Source: Monarcha castaneiventris obscurior (lineage: Eukaryota > Chordata > Aves > Passeriformes > Monarchidae). Taken from it: a stretch of DNA of 64,000 bases. Numbering within the stretch: position 1 is the stretch's first letter; each line of letters starts with the position of its first letter. Below, in pieces: positions 12,001 through 24,172 of the stretch. The notes beneath the pieces were generated by a model. The model had not been told where the DNA came from and ran no database searches. It saw nothing but the letters and a program-made list of their open reading frames with translations. Where the stretch lies: the NCBI GenBank assembly GCA_026261815.1, contig JAMPIT010000575.1:36567501-36631500 (forward strand), given 5' to 3'. Made by a program: the position numbers and the translations under genes.

Positions 12001-14062
12001 GAGACTGTAAAAGCCATAGCTCTTTGTAGAGTAAGGGCATTATCATCTTATATGCTTATCATACAGCTGTAACTCATGACACCAGCTTTATTTAGACAGG
12101 TACCATATGCACCTGAACAAGTCCAGGTCTGGGATCTGAGGGAGAAATGTAGCACATGCCAACTACCATTCATAAATGCCTTTCTTTTTTTTTTTTTAAA
12201 CTGAAACAACTTGGTTGCAAGACACAGCACAATGAAAACAACTCTGATATGGGAGAAGAGCTTAATATTTAGCTGACCTTCAAATTACCAAAAAAGCTTC
12301 AGTAAAGATCTCATCTCTTCACCAACAGACTGGTTGCATGGCCTAGCTGCTTTGGAAATGCATCCCAAACTTCAGAGAACCCTTGGGAAGAAAATGACGA
12401 GAAAATATACTGCTGTGAGACAAATTAAAACTCCTACTCATCAGCACTGACCACTTAACCAGACACTGGAGAGCATTAAATTTTTACACATCCACCACAT
12501 TCCTTTTTGGATTCCAAGGTTAAAATGATGTGACTTTTTTTACTACCTTAGTTTATAGATAATATAAAACTTAGTATTGCAGTACACTAATTCATAAAAA
12601 AGCCTCTCCTTTCTTTAGCAAAAAGAGAAAAATAAATGCTGTGTGCTATGTCAGCTGAAAAAGGTTTTGCTCAGGCAGTTGCACTTTTTACTAATGCAGA
12701 TACAGTAAACATAATAAATCCTTATAAAAATTCAAATTCCCATGCTTTCTGAGCCATTGCAGTCCATTTGTTATTTCCCTTCTAATCTATAATTTATTCA
12801 TCTCCAATCTCTTTTTTCCCCCTCAAATCAAAAGACTTCCTGCTGCAATGGATCTATAATTATATTGCAACCCAGTATAGAGTAGTACAGAACTATAATG
12901 TTGTATATATAACTGCATTTATTAAACCACACATTAATATATAATACCAGTTACACTAGATTAAGCCAGATTTGATTAGATTAGATTTTACTTGTTATCA
13001 AAAGCAACTGTTTGATTTACAGTTCATTCTCTTTCTGAAAGCCCTAGGGTGCCATAGAAGGGATACAGGCAGATGAATTGAGTGTAACTCCTTGGGTGCA
13101 CCCTCTTAGCAGGGATAAGAACAACATAAGACAAGTGTTAAGATCTGTCTCAGATTCTGTGGAAGATATCTGTCCTTGTGCAGATGTGAGAGATGTAAAG
13201 AGCTCTGGGCAGAGAAGGGATGAACTGCACTGGGTTGGCCAAAACATCATACAATGAAAGTGAGAGCAGAGGAGCAGGAGGGATGCTGATGCATTCTGAT
13301 TTGAGAAGCTGGTGCAGAACCTCCTTGTATCCAAGCAGGAGCATCAATAAGAGCAAAATCACTGCTGCTTGGCCAGGAACATGAATTTTTTTATTGGTCA
13401 GGGCACAGAAGACACTCAGCAAGTGCTTGCTGAGCCCAGCATGCCAGTGCCCAACTAAAAGATGCCAGGTTAAGTACAAGAACAGCATGGCCAGACACTC
13501 ACCTCAGAGAGCCCCTAGCAGGGATCTTGTGTGGGTGTCCCAGCACAACAGCAGGCAGAGCCACAGTGGGGGCAGCACCACACCCACACAATCTAATGTT
13601 TTTTCACAATGCAATGGATTCTCACTTCAGTCAAATCCTAGAGACAGTTTTAAATTCTTCCACATGGATTTGTAAGAAGGCACCATTCAAATGTTCTGCT
13701 GAATTTGTTTGGCCCCTGAAGTAGATCATTATCACCATTTCTCCTTAGGCCACTATGTCTTGATATAAATCCTTATTATTTTCAGTAGTTCCTAGACTTT
13801 AAAATGAAATACTTCAAACATAATATTTTGTATAAATTTCATATTTTGTAGAAATTTAGCATTTTTTATGACATGCATGTAGTTTATCTTTGAATTAGTG
13901 TCTGTCTGAAATAGGATTGTGCATTTTGAAATAGCATCCCTTTTCAGTTAGGAAAGTCCCTAGCATACAAGTTTTTCTCCAGTTAAATAGCATTGGAAAT
14001 AACCTTCTGGACCTACTTGTTTACTTTACACCTTTTAAGTAGTGAATTATTTTATCTCTTCC
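9082..14062. other. Unique noncoding sequence
   Basis: No gene or recognisable transposon. Points of note are a T12-type run near 12183-12199, an AT-rich stretch at 12890-12990 with repeated GATTA words, and 'cattgactgaagtgggagct' near 11904, which again recalls an old amniote repeat motif. Open frames of up to 112 codons around 13044-13724 overlap on both strands and look like chance frames. Confidence 0.55.
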
Positions 14063-14158
14063 TGCTGAGCTGAAGAGATCCCTATTGCCACACATCTCCA
14101 TGTAGAGTCTAAGAGACTTTAGCTGCTCACCGCTTTCTCTTTGCTGAGCTGAAGAGAT
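14063..14158 (+). repeat. Pair of 17-bp direct repeats 79 bp apart
   Basis: 'tgctgagctgaagagat' occurs identically at 14063-14079 and 14142-14158. Both copies are preceded by a pyrimidine-rich 'tctctt' segment, so a somewhat longer unit may have been duplicated in tandem. No inverted ends or transposon features are seen. Confidence 0.85.
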
Positions 14159-16019
14159 TGAAGTCCCTGAATATAGAATTGTGTTCCAGGAGTGTCTTTG
14201 CTGTTGTCACTTGAGGAGGTTTGAAGGCAGAGACAGGTGAGCCAAAAAAATCCAACAACCCCAATGTTAGCAGCGGAATTGTGTCTACCAAACAATATAT
14301 TATCTTTTCCTATGTGGAGGGAGATTTACTGTGTGAATATAACAAAACAGTTTTATAATCACAGGAGTATCCACAGCAGGAATGTTTTGCAATATGTAAT
14401 GCAGAGGTGCCTCACTTGATAATGCTGGGAAACCTGTGATGCAAGGAGAGAGTGTGGTCTTATGGCCATGAGTCATGGTCTCTCAGTTTAGCATCAACCT
14501 TTTCCTTCAGAATGACCTTGAATAATGCATTTCATCCCCTTTTTCAGCTTTGAGCAAAGAAAGCTTTCCTTAAGAGTTCACTGAATACAAGGCTTTGCTT
14601 CGGGCAATACCCTTGATCTCTGTGAAACTTTAAGGACTCGCCATTCCTGACTGTAACTGACAAATGGTCGAAACCACTGTGGAATACTGCACCTTGAAAG
14701 GAGCTTCGAGGTACCTCTACTGCTGTGCAGAAATCACCCCTGCCTTACATCTCTGAGTAACGAGTGAGTGTGATTGACTTTGTCTCCTTGATAGCAGTCA
14801 GACTAAAGCAATTGCATATTCCACTTGCTCTAAGATGATGTGGATAGTCAGGGAGTGTTCAGTTGGTGGAAATAATACTTGCAGATAACTTTTAGCTTTC
14901 TAGATGCAGGATGTCTCCAACTAATAGTTTCTCACACCTGATTTGTAAGCATGTACAAGAATTTCAACTTTCCACAGTGGTTTTTTTTTTAAAGAAATTA
15001 GCCACTAACCTGTCATTATTTCCAAGGAGAATTCTGTGGAAGTTCAGCTCAGGGAAGTGCTTCCAAATGCACTCAAATCTCTCTGACCTACAAGGCTTTC
15101 ACAATTGGTTATCATCCATGGACAATTCTGGGAGTGGTTTTATGTTTCTTTGGCCGAATTTAAGATGTGAAAAAGGCACAGAGACCATCCTTCTGGTGAC
15201 AGACATCTTTAAGCCAAACTGCAAGTTTAGACAAGCTTTAAAACAGTTACTTTTTTTTAAGTGCTGAAGAAAATTTCATTTTTTCCAGCTGTACTTCATA
15301 GAATTAAAAAAGGGTGGGTTAATTCATTGTTCTTTTTATATTAGGACATTTGTCCACAACAGAATAATTGACCTCAGTGGGAATCTCTGGTGTTCATCTG
15401 TGAAACTATTATTATATGAAAGAGGCAGTGACAGGGGAGAAATGTCCCTTTCCAGGAAAAGCATTTTCAAGGACTGGTTTACTGCTCTTATTGATTTAGC
15501 ATCAGCCTTAGAACTCAGGTGACCTGTTGCTTCTTGTGTGGCAGCTGGGATCTGACTTGGAAGCTCGGCTGAGAAGCCAGAAATTGAGCTGGAGAGGACA
15601 CAGACCAAAAGGGCAGACTTGGTGATGAAAAGCTACAATTAAATAGCCTACGGTTAGATAATTACAAATGATGTGAATCAATTCCTTAGTAATTGATGGA
15701 TTACTGATAGTCTTGACCATCCTTTTAACTCTAGGTTTCTGCAATCGTGAGGTTGGCACAAATTAACTGTAACACTAAAGGCTCTAAAATGAAGAGTTAA
15801 TGTGTAGGATGGAGGAAGTCTATAGACAAAGTCATGTTACTAAATCTGTCTCTGCACTGTTGATATAACATACATGCACTCCATACTTGCTTAGCAAAAT
15901 AGCTGAACAGTAATTTTAATTGAAGACACATGAAATATGATAAAGGCATAGAAAGCTTTATGAACATAGTTTGAGCATTGAAAGACTGGAATGTCCTCTT
16001 ACATGTACTCTGCATGTTA
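14159..16019. other. Unique noncoding sequence
   Basis: No gene or transposon is recognised. The longest open frame (14911-15267 plus, 118 codons) resembles no known family and has no convincing splice sites around it. 'attgacctcagtgggaatct' at about 15367 is a further possible relic of an old amniote repeat. Confidence 0.55.
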
Positions 16020-16056
16020 TTTTTTTAACTCTACCTATAGGGTAGGTAAAAAAAAA
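16020..16056. repeat. Small inverted repeat / hairpin at the edge of the A/C-rich tract
   Basis: A 5-bp stem (ctacc at 16031-16035, ggtag at 16041-16045) has a tatag loop. It is flanked outside by T7 (16020-16026) and A9 (16048-16056), which can extend the pairing. It marks the sharp boundary with the following A/C-rich low-complexity sequence. It has no terminator or RNA-gene role that I can support. Confidence 0.6.
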
Positions 16057-16215
16057 CCACAACATAAAAACCAACCAAAACTAAGAAAAACCAAGCCATC
16101 AAAAAACCCCAAAATAAAACAACAGCAAAAAACCAATCAACCAAACAAAAAAGCCCCCCAAACCAAACCAAAATCCAAAATAAAAGAAAATTAAAATAAA
16201 AACAAAAAACCCCAC
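16046..16215. repeat. A/C-rich low-complexity tract
   Basis: About 170 bp made almost wholly of A and C, with motifs such as 'aaccaa', 'aaaacc' and 'ccaaaa'. G and T are nearly absent. It may be a decayed poly(A)-like or (AAAACC)-type simple repeat. A 67-codon open frame across it is a by-product of the composition (Lys/Pro/Gln/Asn-rich) and not a gene. Confidence 0.9.
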
Positions 16216-18413
16216 ATTAAGACATCCAGTAGAAGTGCAATGTTTGAGAAATGTTGTGACCAGCAAATTAGGAACTGTTTATGCTGTTCACATGATTCAA
16301 TACTTCATTTGCCTTAAAAATAAGTGACAAGCCCAGGTGATGTAATTGAGTCCAGTTCTAGACAAATGTTCAGACCTGTGGAAGCCTGAAATCAGAATAC
16401 TTCTGCAATTGCATAATGGATTCATAATAAAAACTTAGGAATTCAAAGGTAATAAAATCTAATAAAAACTAAGCAAGTGGAAAAATATTCAACTGTTAAA
16501 TTTACTTGAAGATTGTGGTTACATCCTATTGATTGTAACATTTGCAGTTCTGCAGGTAACAATCTGACCATGAATCTTGCTTATTAAAGCTGGTTTATTT
16601 TATTACTGGTCTTGTCTCCTTCAGGATGGAAGGTGAGTGGGTGAGGATGAAAATGAGCAAACTATGTCATCTGAGGGAGCGAGTCTGACTAACAGAAGGA
16701 CTAATGCCTATCCCACAACACACTAAAGCCGGACATATATTGGTGTGAAATTCCCTCTGCCTGGTGCCTAAGGCACCGCTTCCTAAAGGAGCAGGCAGAA
16801 AACCAACCCAAATAACCAAAAACTCTTCTCTGCTCTTTGTAGACCTCCATGGGGTTCAAATATTCAAACGCAGATATCCTTCAGAACTGGGACCAGATTG
16901 TCATCCATACGCCTGCAGTTGCATGCAAACACTGCCAATTTGCTCCAAGAGAAAAATGAAGGAAGGAAACCCATTTCAGTGCACAGTACAGCCACATGGA
17001 CAATGGCTGACACACACCCAGGAGCTGGTGGCTGGGTACTGGGTGACAGTAACACCTGGGTCAGCTTGCAGTTGATGCTAAGACTTGAGCAAACAAGGTT
17101 CATGAACCCTAACTTTAAATGAAGGGACATTACTGTTGCCCAACGTCCCCCAAGGCCCATGGGTGGGGTAGGAAAGATGTGCAAGGAAGGGACAAAAGGA
17201 AGGCCAGAGAGCAGTTGTGAGATTTAAGCAGAGTTTCTCCCAAGCAGGAGCACCATAAAATAGTACAGAACCCTCCCCCTGTCCAAAAAAAAAAAAAGAA
17301 AAAAGATATCCATAACCTTCCTCATTCAGAGGTCACACACTTAAAGAACTCTGCCTTGCTCCCTTAACGTACAGGCAAAACTAGTTGTGCTCCCTCAGAG
17401 TTTCTTTTCCCCCGAAGATTAAATATCAACTCCCTGTAGCTATGTGAGGATATGTCACTCTTTAAGCCAATATGTTACATAGCATAATATTGTGGATACA
17501 CCTTTAGCAAACCTAAGAACTAAGAAAGGTGATTTCCCTAATAGAAGAGATTAATTGCCTGAGCCATCCTTAAAGATACATTTTTAAGTTCTACCTTTTT
17601 TTACTTTCATTTCCTGGAATGCTGGGTTCATTAAATTTCAGAGGTGGCACTGCACTTCACTGCACCTTACTGTGACTCTAAAAATAAGAAGCTATTCATA
17701 GGTACTGCACAACATAACATACTGTGCCAGTGTCTGCCGTGAGCAACTCCTGGGCCTTTTTCAGTCTGCTTTTTTCTTTTGTTGTTGATAATACTGCTTC
17801 ATGAGGTCTAAAATAAAAAAATAGCCCAAACTTACATTCACTTTAAGTTTGAGTGACAGCTCAGGTACTAGATCAGATTCAAAATGCAAATAGCCTAATA
17901 TGGATCAGACAGTAATGGATTATTAAGAAATTACTTTAAAATGGAGAATAAAAATTTTTGGAGATTTGCTGACTCTCTGAGCTGAAGGCTACTTCTGGAC
18001 CATCCTATTTGCTAGTCCCTGCTGGACTCATCCTTCAGGAAGATCCCTCTACTTTTTAAAGCCTCTTTATTACCTCTTATTTCCATAGCATCCTGTGGCA
18101 ATGAGCTTCATATTTAATTCTGTGATTGGTGGCGTGAGAAAGTGAGTTCTGATTTGGTTTTAACATGATTTCTAACAGTTTTTCTGGGATCTTCCTAGTG
18201 CCTGTATTACAAGAACCAGCAATAAGCCCTCTTTATTTCTTAAGGGTGCCAGGGTAGTTACTTTTTCTACAGAAGGAGATATTTCACGCATATATCTAGT
18301 TAGACAGAGGTATAGGGAGTATATCTGCTGTGGAGAACTCTTTTTTTTTGTTATGTCATGAAAATAATACTTCATTCTTCATATTTAATTTGCCTCTCAC
18401 TGGGCTCAAGGTC
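16216..18413. other. Unique noncoding sequence
   Basis: No gene or transposon is recognised. There is an A-rich run at about 17286-17307. Overlapping open frames on both strands at 16764-17184 sit in slightly more GC-rich sequence but resemble no protein family. No CpG island is present. Confidence 0.55.
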
Positions 18414-18455
18414 TTACTACTGCTACTGCTATTACTGTTATTGCTATTGCTTTTA
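18414..18455. repeat. Degenerate trinucleotide tract (CTA/CTG/TTA)
   Basis: About fourteen consecutive triplets of CTA, CTG, TTA, TTG or ATT type form an imperfect trinucleotide repeat. One plus-strand frame reads it as a run of leucines, which explains a spurious 75-codon open frame at 18330-18557. Confidence 0.85.
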
Positions 18456-21400
18456 TCATTAGGAATTTTCAGATGCTCATTAGTATTTTCACCTGGGCAA
18501 GGAGAAACCTTTAGCATGCAGGACAATTTGATGGTCCTTGTAAGAGGATTGATATAAAGCCCCTCAGCTTCGAATGAAATGCAGATTTAGAAGAGACTAG
18601 CAGCTTCCTACTCAGCAGAAAGGACCAGGTGTTGTTTGGGTCAAAGCTTTTCACCCTAAACACCAGAGAAAGTGTTCCAGGCTGTAACAGTCTTATCCTG
18701 GTACAGGTCTTTCAGATACTTGGCTTTTCTGTTTTGCTATTCTTATGATATTCACCTTTCTAAATGTAAGTAGGTTTCCTAGGAGGCCTTTGAAAACCTT
18801 CTCTGAAACTTTTAAAATTTCTGTGGTCATCTTGAAGTCTTTTGTACTTGGAATCATCTACTTATTTATCATCTACTCATTATTCCCTTCAGTTTCTGTT
18901 TTCCAGACAGCTTGCTCTGCTTTGGCAAACCTTGCTCCTGACTGAGGCCTTTTGAATGCATTCCATTTGTGCTGCAAAATCTCTGGAGGGGCTGAGAGCA
19001 GATGAATGCCATGCCCTTCTCCTCAACACTTTTCAAAACACTTAACAAAGAAGGTCAGTATCATTTATTCCCTTTCTGTAGATAAGGACAGTGAAATAGA
19101 GAGAGCAAATGACTAGTCTCACACACCAAGGAAATCAATGGCATAGCTAATACCAGATGTCTTAGACCCAGAGACTATTTCTAGATGCTGAGGCTGTGCT
19201 GGCTGAGGGAATGTAGTCCTAAGTAACAGCAGAGCAATTTCAGACAATGCCTGTTGGACTTTCCAAAGAATTTTAGGATTTTGATGCTTGGCTTTCTTCT
19301 GAACTGGAACACATTCGAAAGTTCTCCAAGGAAAAAAAACAAAAAAACCAGGACTCTTTTCCTTCTGTTTTGAAATATTTCCTGTCAACAAAACTGAAGG
19401 GTTTTTTGTTTTGATAAGGACTCTGAAAATTACCTTTTACTGCAATACATGACAACTTCAAATAATAAAGACAAGCCAAGGGACTAATTTCAAAATGAGA
19501 GACTCAAATGGACACTTAATTTGGATGTCCTGACTGTTCTGCCTCCATGAAAATCACCATTGAGAGATTTAAACAAAAAAAAATGGTTGGGCAAAATGAG
19601 CTGACATCATGTTTCTAGGGTTTCAATGGCACCACACATTTCTTAACATATGAGTCCACTGTGATTTATCACTTGGTCTCTAGCTATTACACTTAGGTAC
19701 GGAAAAATACTGTGAAATTACACATTGGACATATGTAATTACAGATTTTCCTTCCTTTTCTCCTAGAAATCACTTTGCCATGACCAAGAGCAACAGAGCA
19801 TTGCTTAATAGTACTAAAGGAACAGGGAATTCTCACAGCAGGCTCTATGAGATGGGAAAACGTGCTTTCCAGGGTGCAACATGCCAGTAGCTGGCAGTGC
19901 AAGTTGCAGTAACAACTTTCTAGCCTGATTCCAGCAAGGAGGGAAGACTGCTAACTTTCCAAAATCATGTGCTGTTCATCTAAAGCCCTGGCTCTGCAGT
20001 CCAGTGACTTTTATGAGCTAGGCTGCTTTACATTGTGTTCATTACAATTCAAAGCTGGTTTGATATCCACATGCTAGAAAACCAGTCTTTTCACAATTCC
20101 TCTCTGAAATAAAATTGAATTTAAGAAGTGTGCTTTATCTGGTTAATTTAGCTAGAAAGATATTACATTTTATAATGAAGAATCCCTAAGGATATGTGAT
20201 TTGGTTTAATTTTCACCTGGTGTTTATCACTGTGTATACTCCAAATTCTGTTAATATCTATAAACACAACAGCAGGTACTTGGACCTTACTGAGATTTCT
20301 GGAGCCAGATCCAGGGAGAGATGTAGAGTAATGGAATGGCAGAAATTCAGCTTCTAAAATAAATGTAATCTGTCTACTGCTAATGAGAAACAAAACAACA
20401 GCTTCAAACTCCTCCAGAGAATGAAGCCACCTCTTGAATGTTTGACTGCATGAGGAATTTACGTCCCCACAATTGCATTTGGAATAAAGCACAACATTTC
20501 TGAATGACTTGTATTGAAATGAAGGCACTTATAGTCTGGTCACATAACTTTATTTGCATTACACTGGCAGCTAGGAAGCCCAGAAAAATAACATGAGTGG
20601 CAAAAGTGATGAAGCACATGTATTTGATGATGAAAAAAATCTCTTAAAAGTTGCTGGCAAGCCAGGATGTAAAATAAGGACTCCTGGCTTTCTGAATAGT
20701 AGAGGCTGCTGCTTTCTTCATTATGGTAAAATATTTACACTGAAAATCAGCCTATAGGTTATATTTGGATACCTTGCAAACAGGCTCTTCCCCTCTGTCC
20801 CAGTGGGAATGATGAGAAAAGGAAAAAAAACCCAAGGATTAAGTTGTTTCTGTTTTGAGAAGTGCTTCTGGAAGATCTCACTCGTTTCCTTTTGAAGCAG
20901 AAATTATTAATGCAGCCCAGGTTTGGTTTAGACAAAACTGAAATAACAGCATTCCGGGAGAAAATAAACCTCAGAGGAGAAAGACACCCTGACAGGTCAT
21001 TTTGTCTGTGAAGAGTATCAGCCTTACTGTGATGCTGAATAACAAGGAGAGAATCCTGAAAAAGAGCTTTAAAAGGAAAACAATGCATTTAAGAAGTATC
21101 AGTTTGACTGAACTGGAAAGAATTGTTTGTGGAATTGATGTTAATTCTAGTGAGAAGAACAGTTTTTAAAGTTTTCCTGCTTAACATTCAGGCTACAGAA
21201 GAATGTATCTGCAATCTATAGAAGGTGCTAGAGCACCTTTGTGGAAAGCTCCACAAAGCAGGAAGAAGATAAAACAGCATCTAGTACGGATGTTATTATC
21301 AAAAGAGCTGTTAATAGGAAAATTGCATTATTATAATTATAAATTAACATAATCAGGGAGCAATAATGAAGGGGGAGCCTTCTGAAAAATATGGTACTTA

Positions 21401-23753
21401 ACATTCCAGAAATAAGTGTACTTTCTAAAGGGAAATAAGACTCCCCTTGCAACTCCATATGTCAGGCCTGAATTTGCTGAATTAAAGATTAAATAATTTT
21501 AAAGTATTTATGATGCTTGCATCCTTGACCAGATTTATGCTGCCTCAGTTCAGGTGCTGAACAGAATTGCTTAATTTAGGACCTCATCTCCTAGTCGGTG
21601 GAAGATGTTACACATTTTTAGAGGTCTCCTCAGCCACAAAGATCCAGCTATGCTAGGGAATTTCCTATTTCCTGGATAGACAATCTCTTGATGAATTCAG
21701 AAAGACATGAAAGCATCCACAATCCTCAGTCATTTTGGTCTCTGAAGTTAGGAGAGGTGGATTCTCTTGCTTCACCTACTAGTGAGTGTCAGAAATGGTT
21801 TCTCCAGACAGTAAATTTGTCTGAACTTTCTTAATGTGTCTTACACTCAATCCCACTGAGGATCTCAGACCCTTTGGTGAGAAGTCCAGTCTGACACAGG
21901 GAAAGCTTAGAGGTTTGGGTAATTTTATTCTTTTAGTTTAATTACATAAAAAATGTAGCTTTAAAAAAGAAAATAATCTGGCACAGAGAATTTTTAAGAT
22001 AATTGTAAAATGTTGCCATCTTGGACAACAGCTTGAAACCAAGGCTCTGCTGAAATATTGTTACTACTTAGACTAAGTAGGTGGAATACAGAAAGAAGAT
22101 GTTGCAGAGTAAACCCAGGGTCACATCCAACTTAAGGTGCTGTGACTCAGCCTGTAGATTATGAAACAAGGCATTCTAGGCCGTCATTAGAATTCAGTCA
22201 CAGAGCTGAATCTGGTGGATACTAATGGGTAGTAACACCTATGGAAATTCAGGATAAGAAAGCCAAGGATAAGAATCACGTCCTGTGAATAGTGGAAACT
22301 GCACTTGTTCACCCTGAAACTCATAGTTCATTTCAAGTGAATGTCTGCACTACTTAATACCATAGTTAACTGCAACTTTAATTGATTTCAAAACATATAT
22401 TCTTGGCTTATAAACCCCAAAGGAGTTTATTTGTAGTAAGTGCAAGTGTAGCCCAAGTGAGTGCATTGGATGCAGATGTCTCCACAGCAAGAATATATGC
22501 TTGTTTAGATGAATATCATTCAAACAGTCATAGCTGCAAACTATTTTTTTAAGTGCTGTACAAACTTAAAATCCCCTTCCAAAAGTATGGGGAAACAAAG
22601 ACTGGACCTCATAAGGAACAGAGATAAGAGAAGGTACTAGGGAGAAGGAAATTACAACAAGACCAATGTTGTAAATGGTAAGGCTTGGGGTACCTGAGGA
22701 CCAATTCTTGTCCTGTTTGGAAGAATTTTGTAAGCTACACAACAAAGAAAAAAATAAGGAAGAACTTGAGACTCAGTAATGAAGCACCTGTGCAGATGCT
22801 TCAAACATTTTTCCCAAACATGTTAAGAATCATATGGGAGAAAGTAGGGAGTTTCTAACCTGAGAGCTTGTAATTAATGAACTTTTTTATTTATGGCCCA
22901 ATGAAGGAGAGATTATGGAGAATATAAAAATGGGCTTTGGCAGGCTCTGAAGGTAAATCTTCCAATTGTTTTGATGCTAATGCAAAAGCAATATATCTTA
23001 GCCTCTAATCAATTTGATCTATTGAAGAAAAATCTCTGATAAGTAGGAAGGAAGAGGAAATTTCTTCCATCATTTTTGTTCTATAATTTTCCTTCCTTTA
23101 ATGTGATGATGTTTTATTAGATGAAAAATGTGTCTGTGGAGAGAGGGCAACATTGTAATTTGGCCTACACTGGCTTTTCTTACAGTGAAGTTTAATTCAT
23201 TGTGCACAGCACTGTGCAACAGATCAAAACAATGAACTATGACAAAGAAGTAACTGATCATGAAAATACCTCATTATGCATTGATCGAATGCTATTTGCA
23301 TACATAATAACAAAGTTGTGACCATTAGCACCAGTTTAGTGTGCATATTTTAACAGAGCTTCTGGATGTCTTCATTACTTTTTCCTATCCTTTATGATTT
23401 TAACGCAAAGCAGCTTGTACAATTTAAATTAAAGAAATTTTAACAGATGGCTAAAAAACCCCCACATCTCTTTATGATTTCATGAAAAATATAGATGCAG
23501 AAATGTTGTCCACAGACATGTCTATGTCAAATTGAGGTAAGCTCATTAAAACTCATTCTATTAAACTACTCAGATTTTTGCAATCAGCAAATGTGATGAA
23601 AATAATTTTAAGTGATGAGCTGGTACTACGTGGATCTTGGAATGCTGTACTCTGTCCTTCAGGAGGCAGACAAAGCATGCAGAAAAGCAAAGAAAACTGA
23701 GTTTAGGTAGTTTAGATTTCTCATTTGAATTAAAAGATATCCAGATGTGTATT
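18456..23753. other. Unique AT-rich noncoding sequence
   Basis: No gene or transposon is recognised. The longest open frame (20163-20528 minus, 121 codons) has no family resemblance. AT-rich stretches occur at 21310-21350 and 21470-21510. Nothing in this 5.3 kb stands out beyond ordinary noncoding vertebrate sequence. Confidence 0.55.
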
Positions 23754-24172
23754 ATAGAATCATAGAGTATTTTAGGGTATTTGAAAAAGAGCTCTAAGGT
23801 CATTGAGTCCAGCTGTTAACCCAGCATTACCAAGTCCTCCTTTAAACCAGTGTCCTTGAGTGCCACATCTACACATCTTTTAATTACCTCCAGGGATGGC
23901 CACTAAACCGCTTCCCCATGCAAACCATTCCAATGTTTAACCAATCTTTCACCGAAGAAATTTCTCCAACCTGAACGTCCCCTGGAGCAACTTTTGACAA
24001 TTCACTTTTGTACTGCTACTTGTTACATGGAAGAAGAGGCCAAACTCTTCCTGGCTACACCCTCCTTTCAGGCAGCTGTAGAGAGGGATAAGGTCACACC
24101 TGAGCTCCCATTTCTCAAGACTAAACAACTTCAGCTCCCTCAGACACTCCCCATGTGACTTGTTCTTCCCTC
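23754..24172 (-). mobile_element. CR1 LINE fragment, older type, minus orientation
   Basis: The left edge has the octamer remnant 'atagaatcatagagta'. It is followed by the CR1 3' end variant with 'ccagctgttaacccagcatt', 'gccacatctacacatctttt' and 'cctccagggatggccact'. On the minus strand one frame reads 'RELKLFSLEKWELRCDLI' and 'CLKGGC', a degraded ORF2 C-terminus. It shares its 3' variant with the copies at 48746 and 60255 and differs from those at 4422, 29193 and 39406, so at least two CR1 subfamilies are present. Divergence is substantial. The copy is inactive. Confidence 0.93.

Noticed and set aside
18330..18557. Open frame with a long poly-leucine run resembling a signal or membrane segment
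   Set aside because: The leucines are encoded by a degenerate trinucleotide microsatellite, and the flanks are unremarkable.
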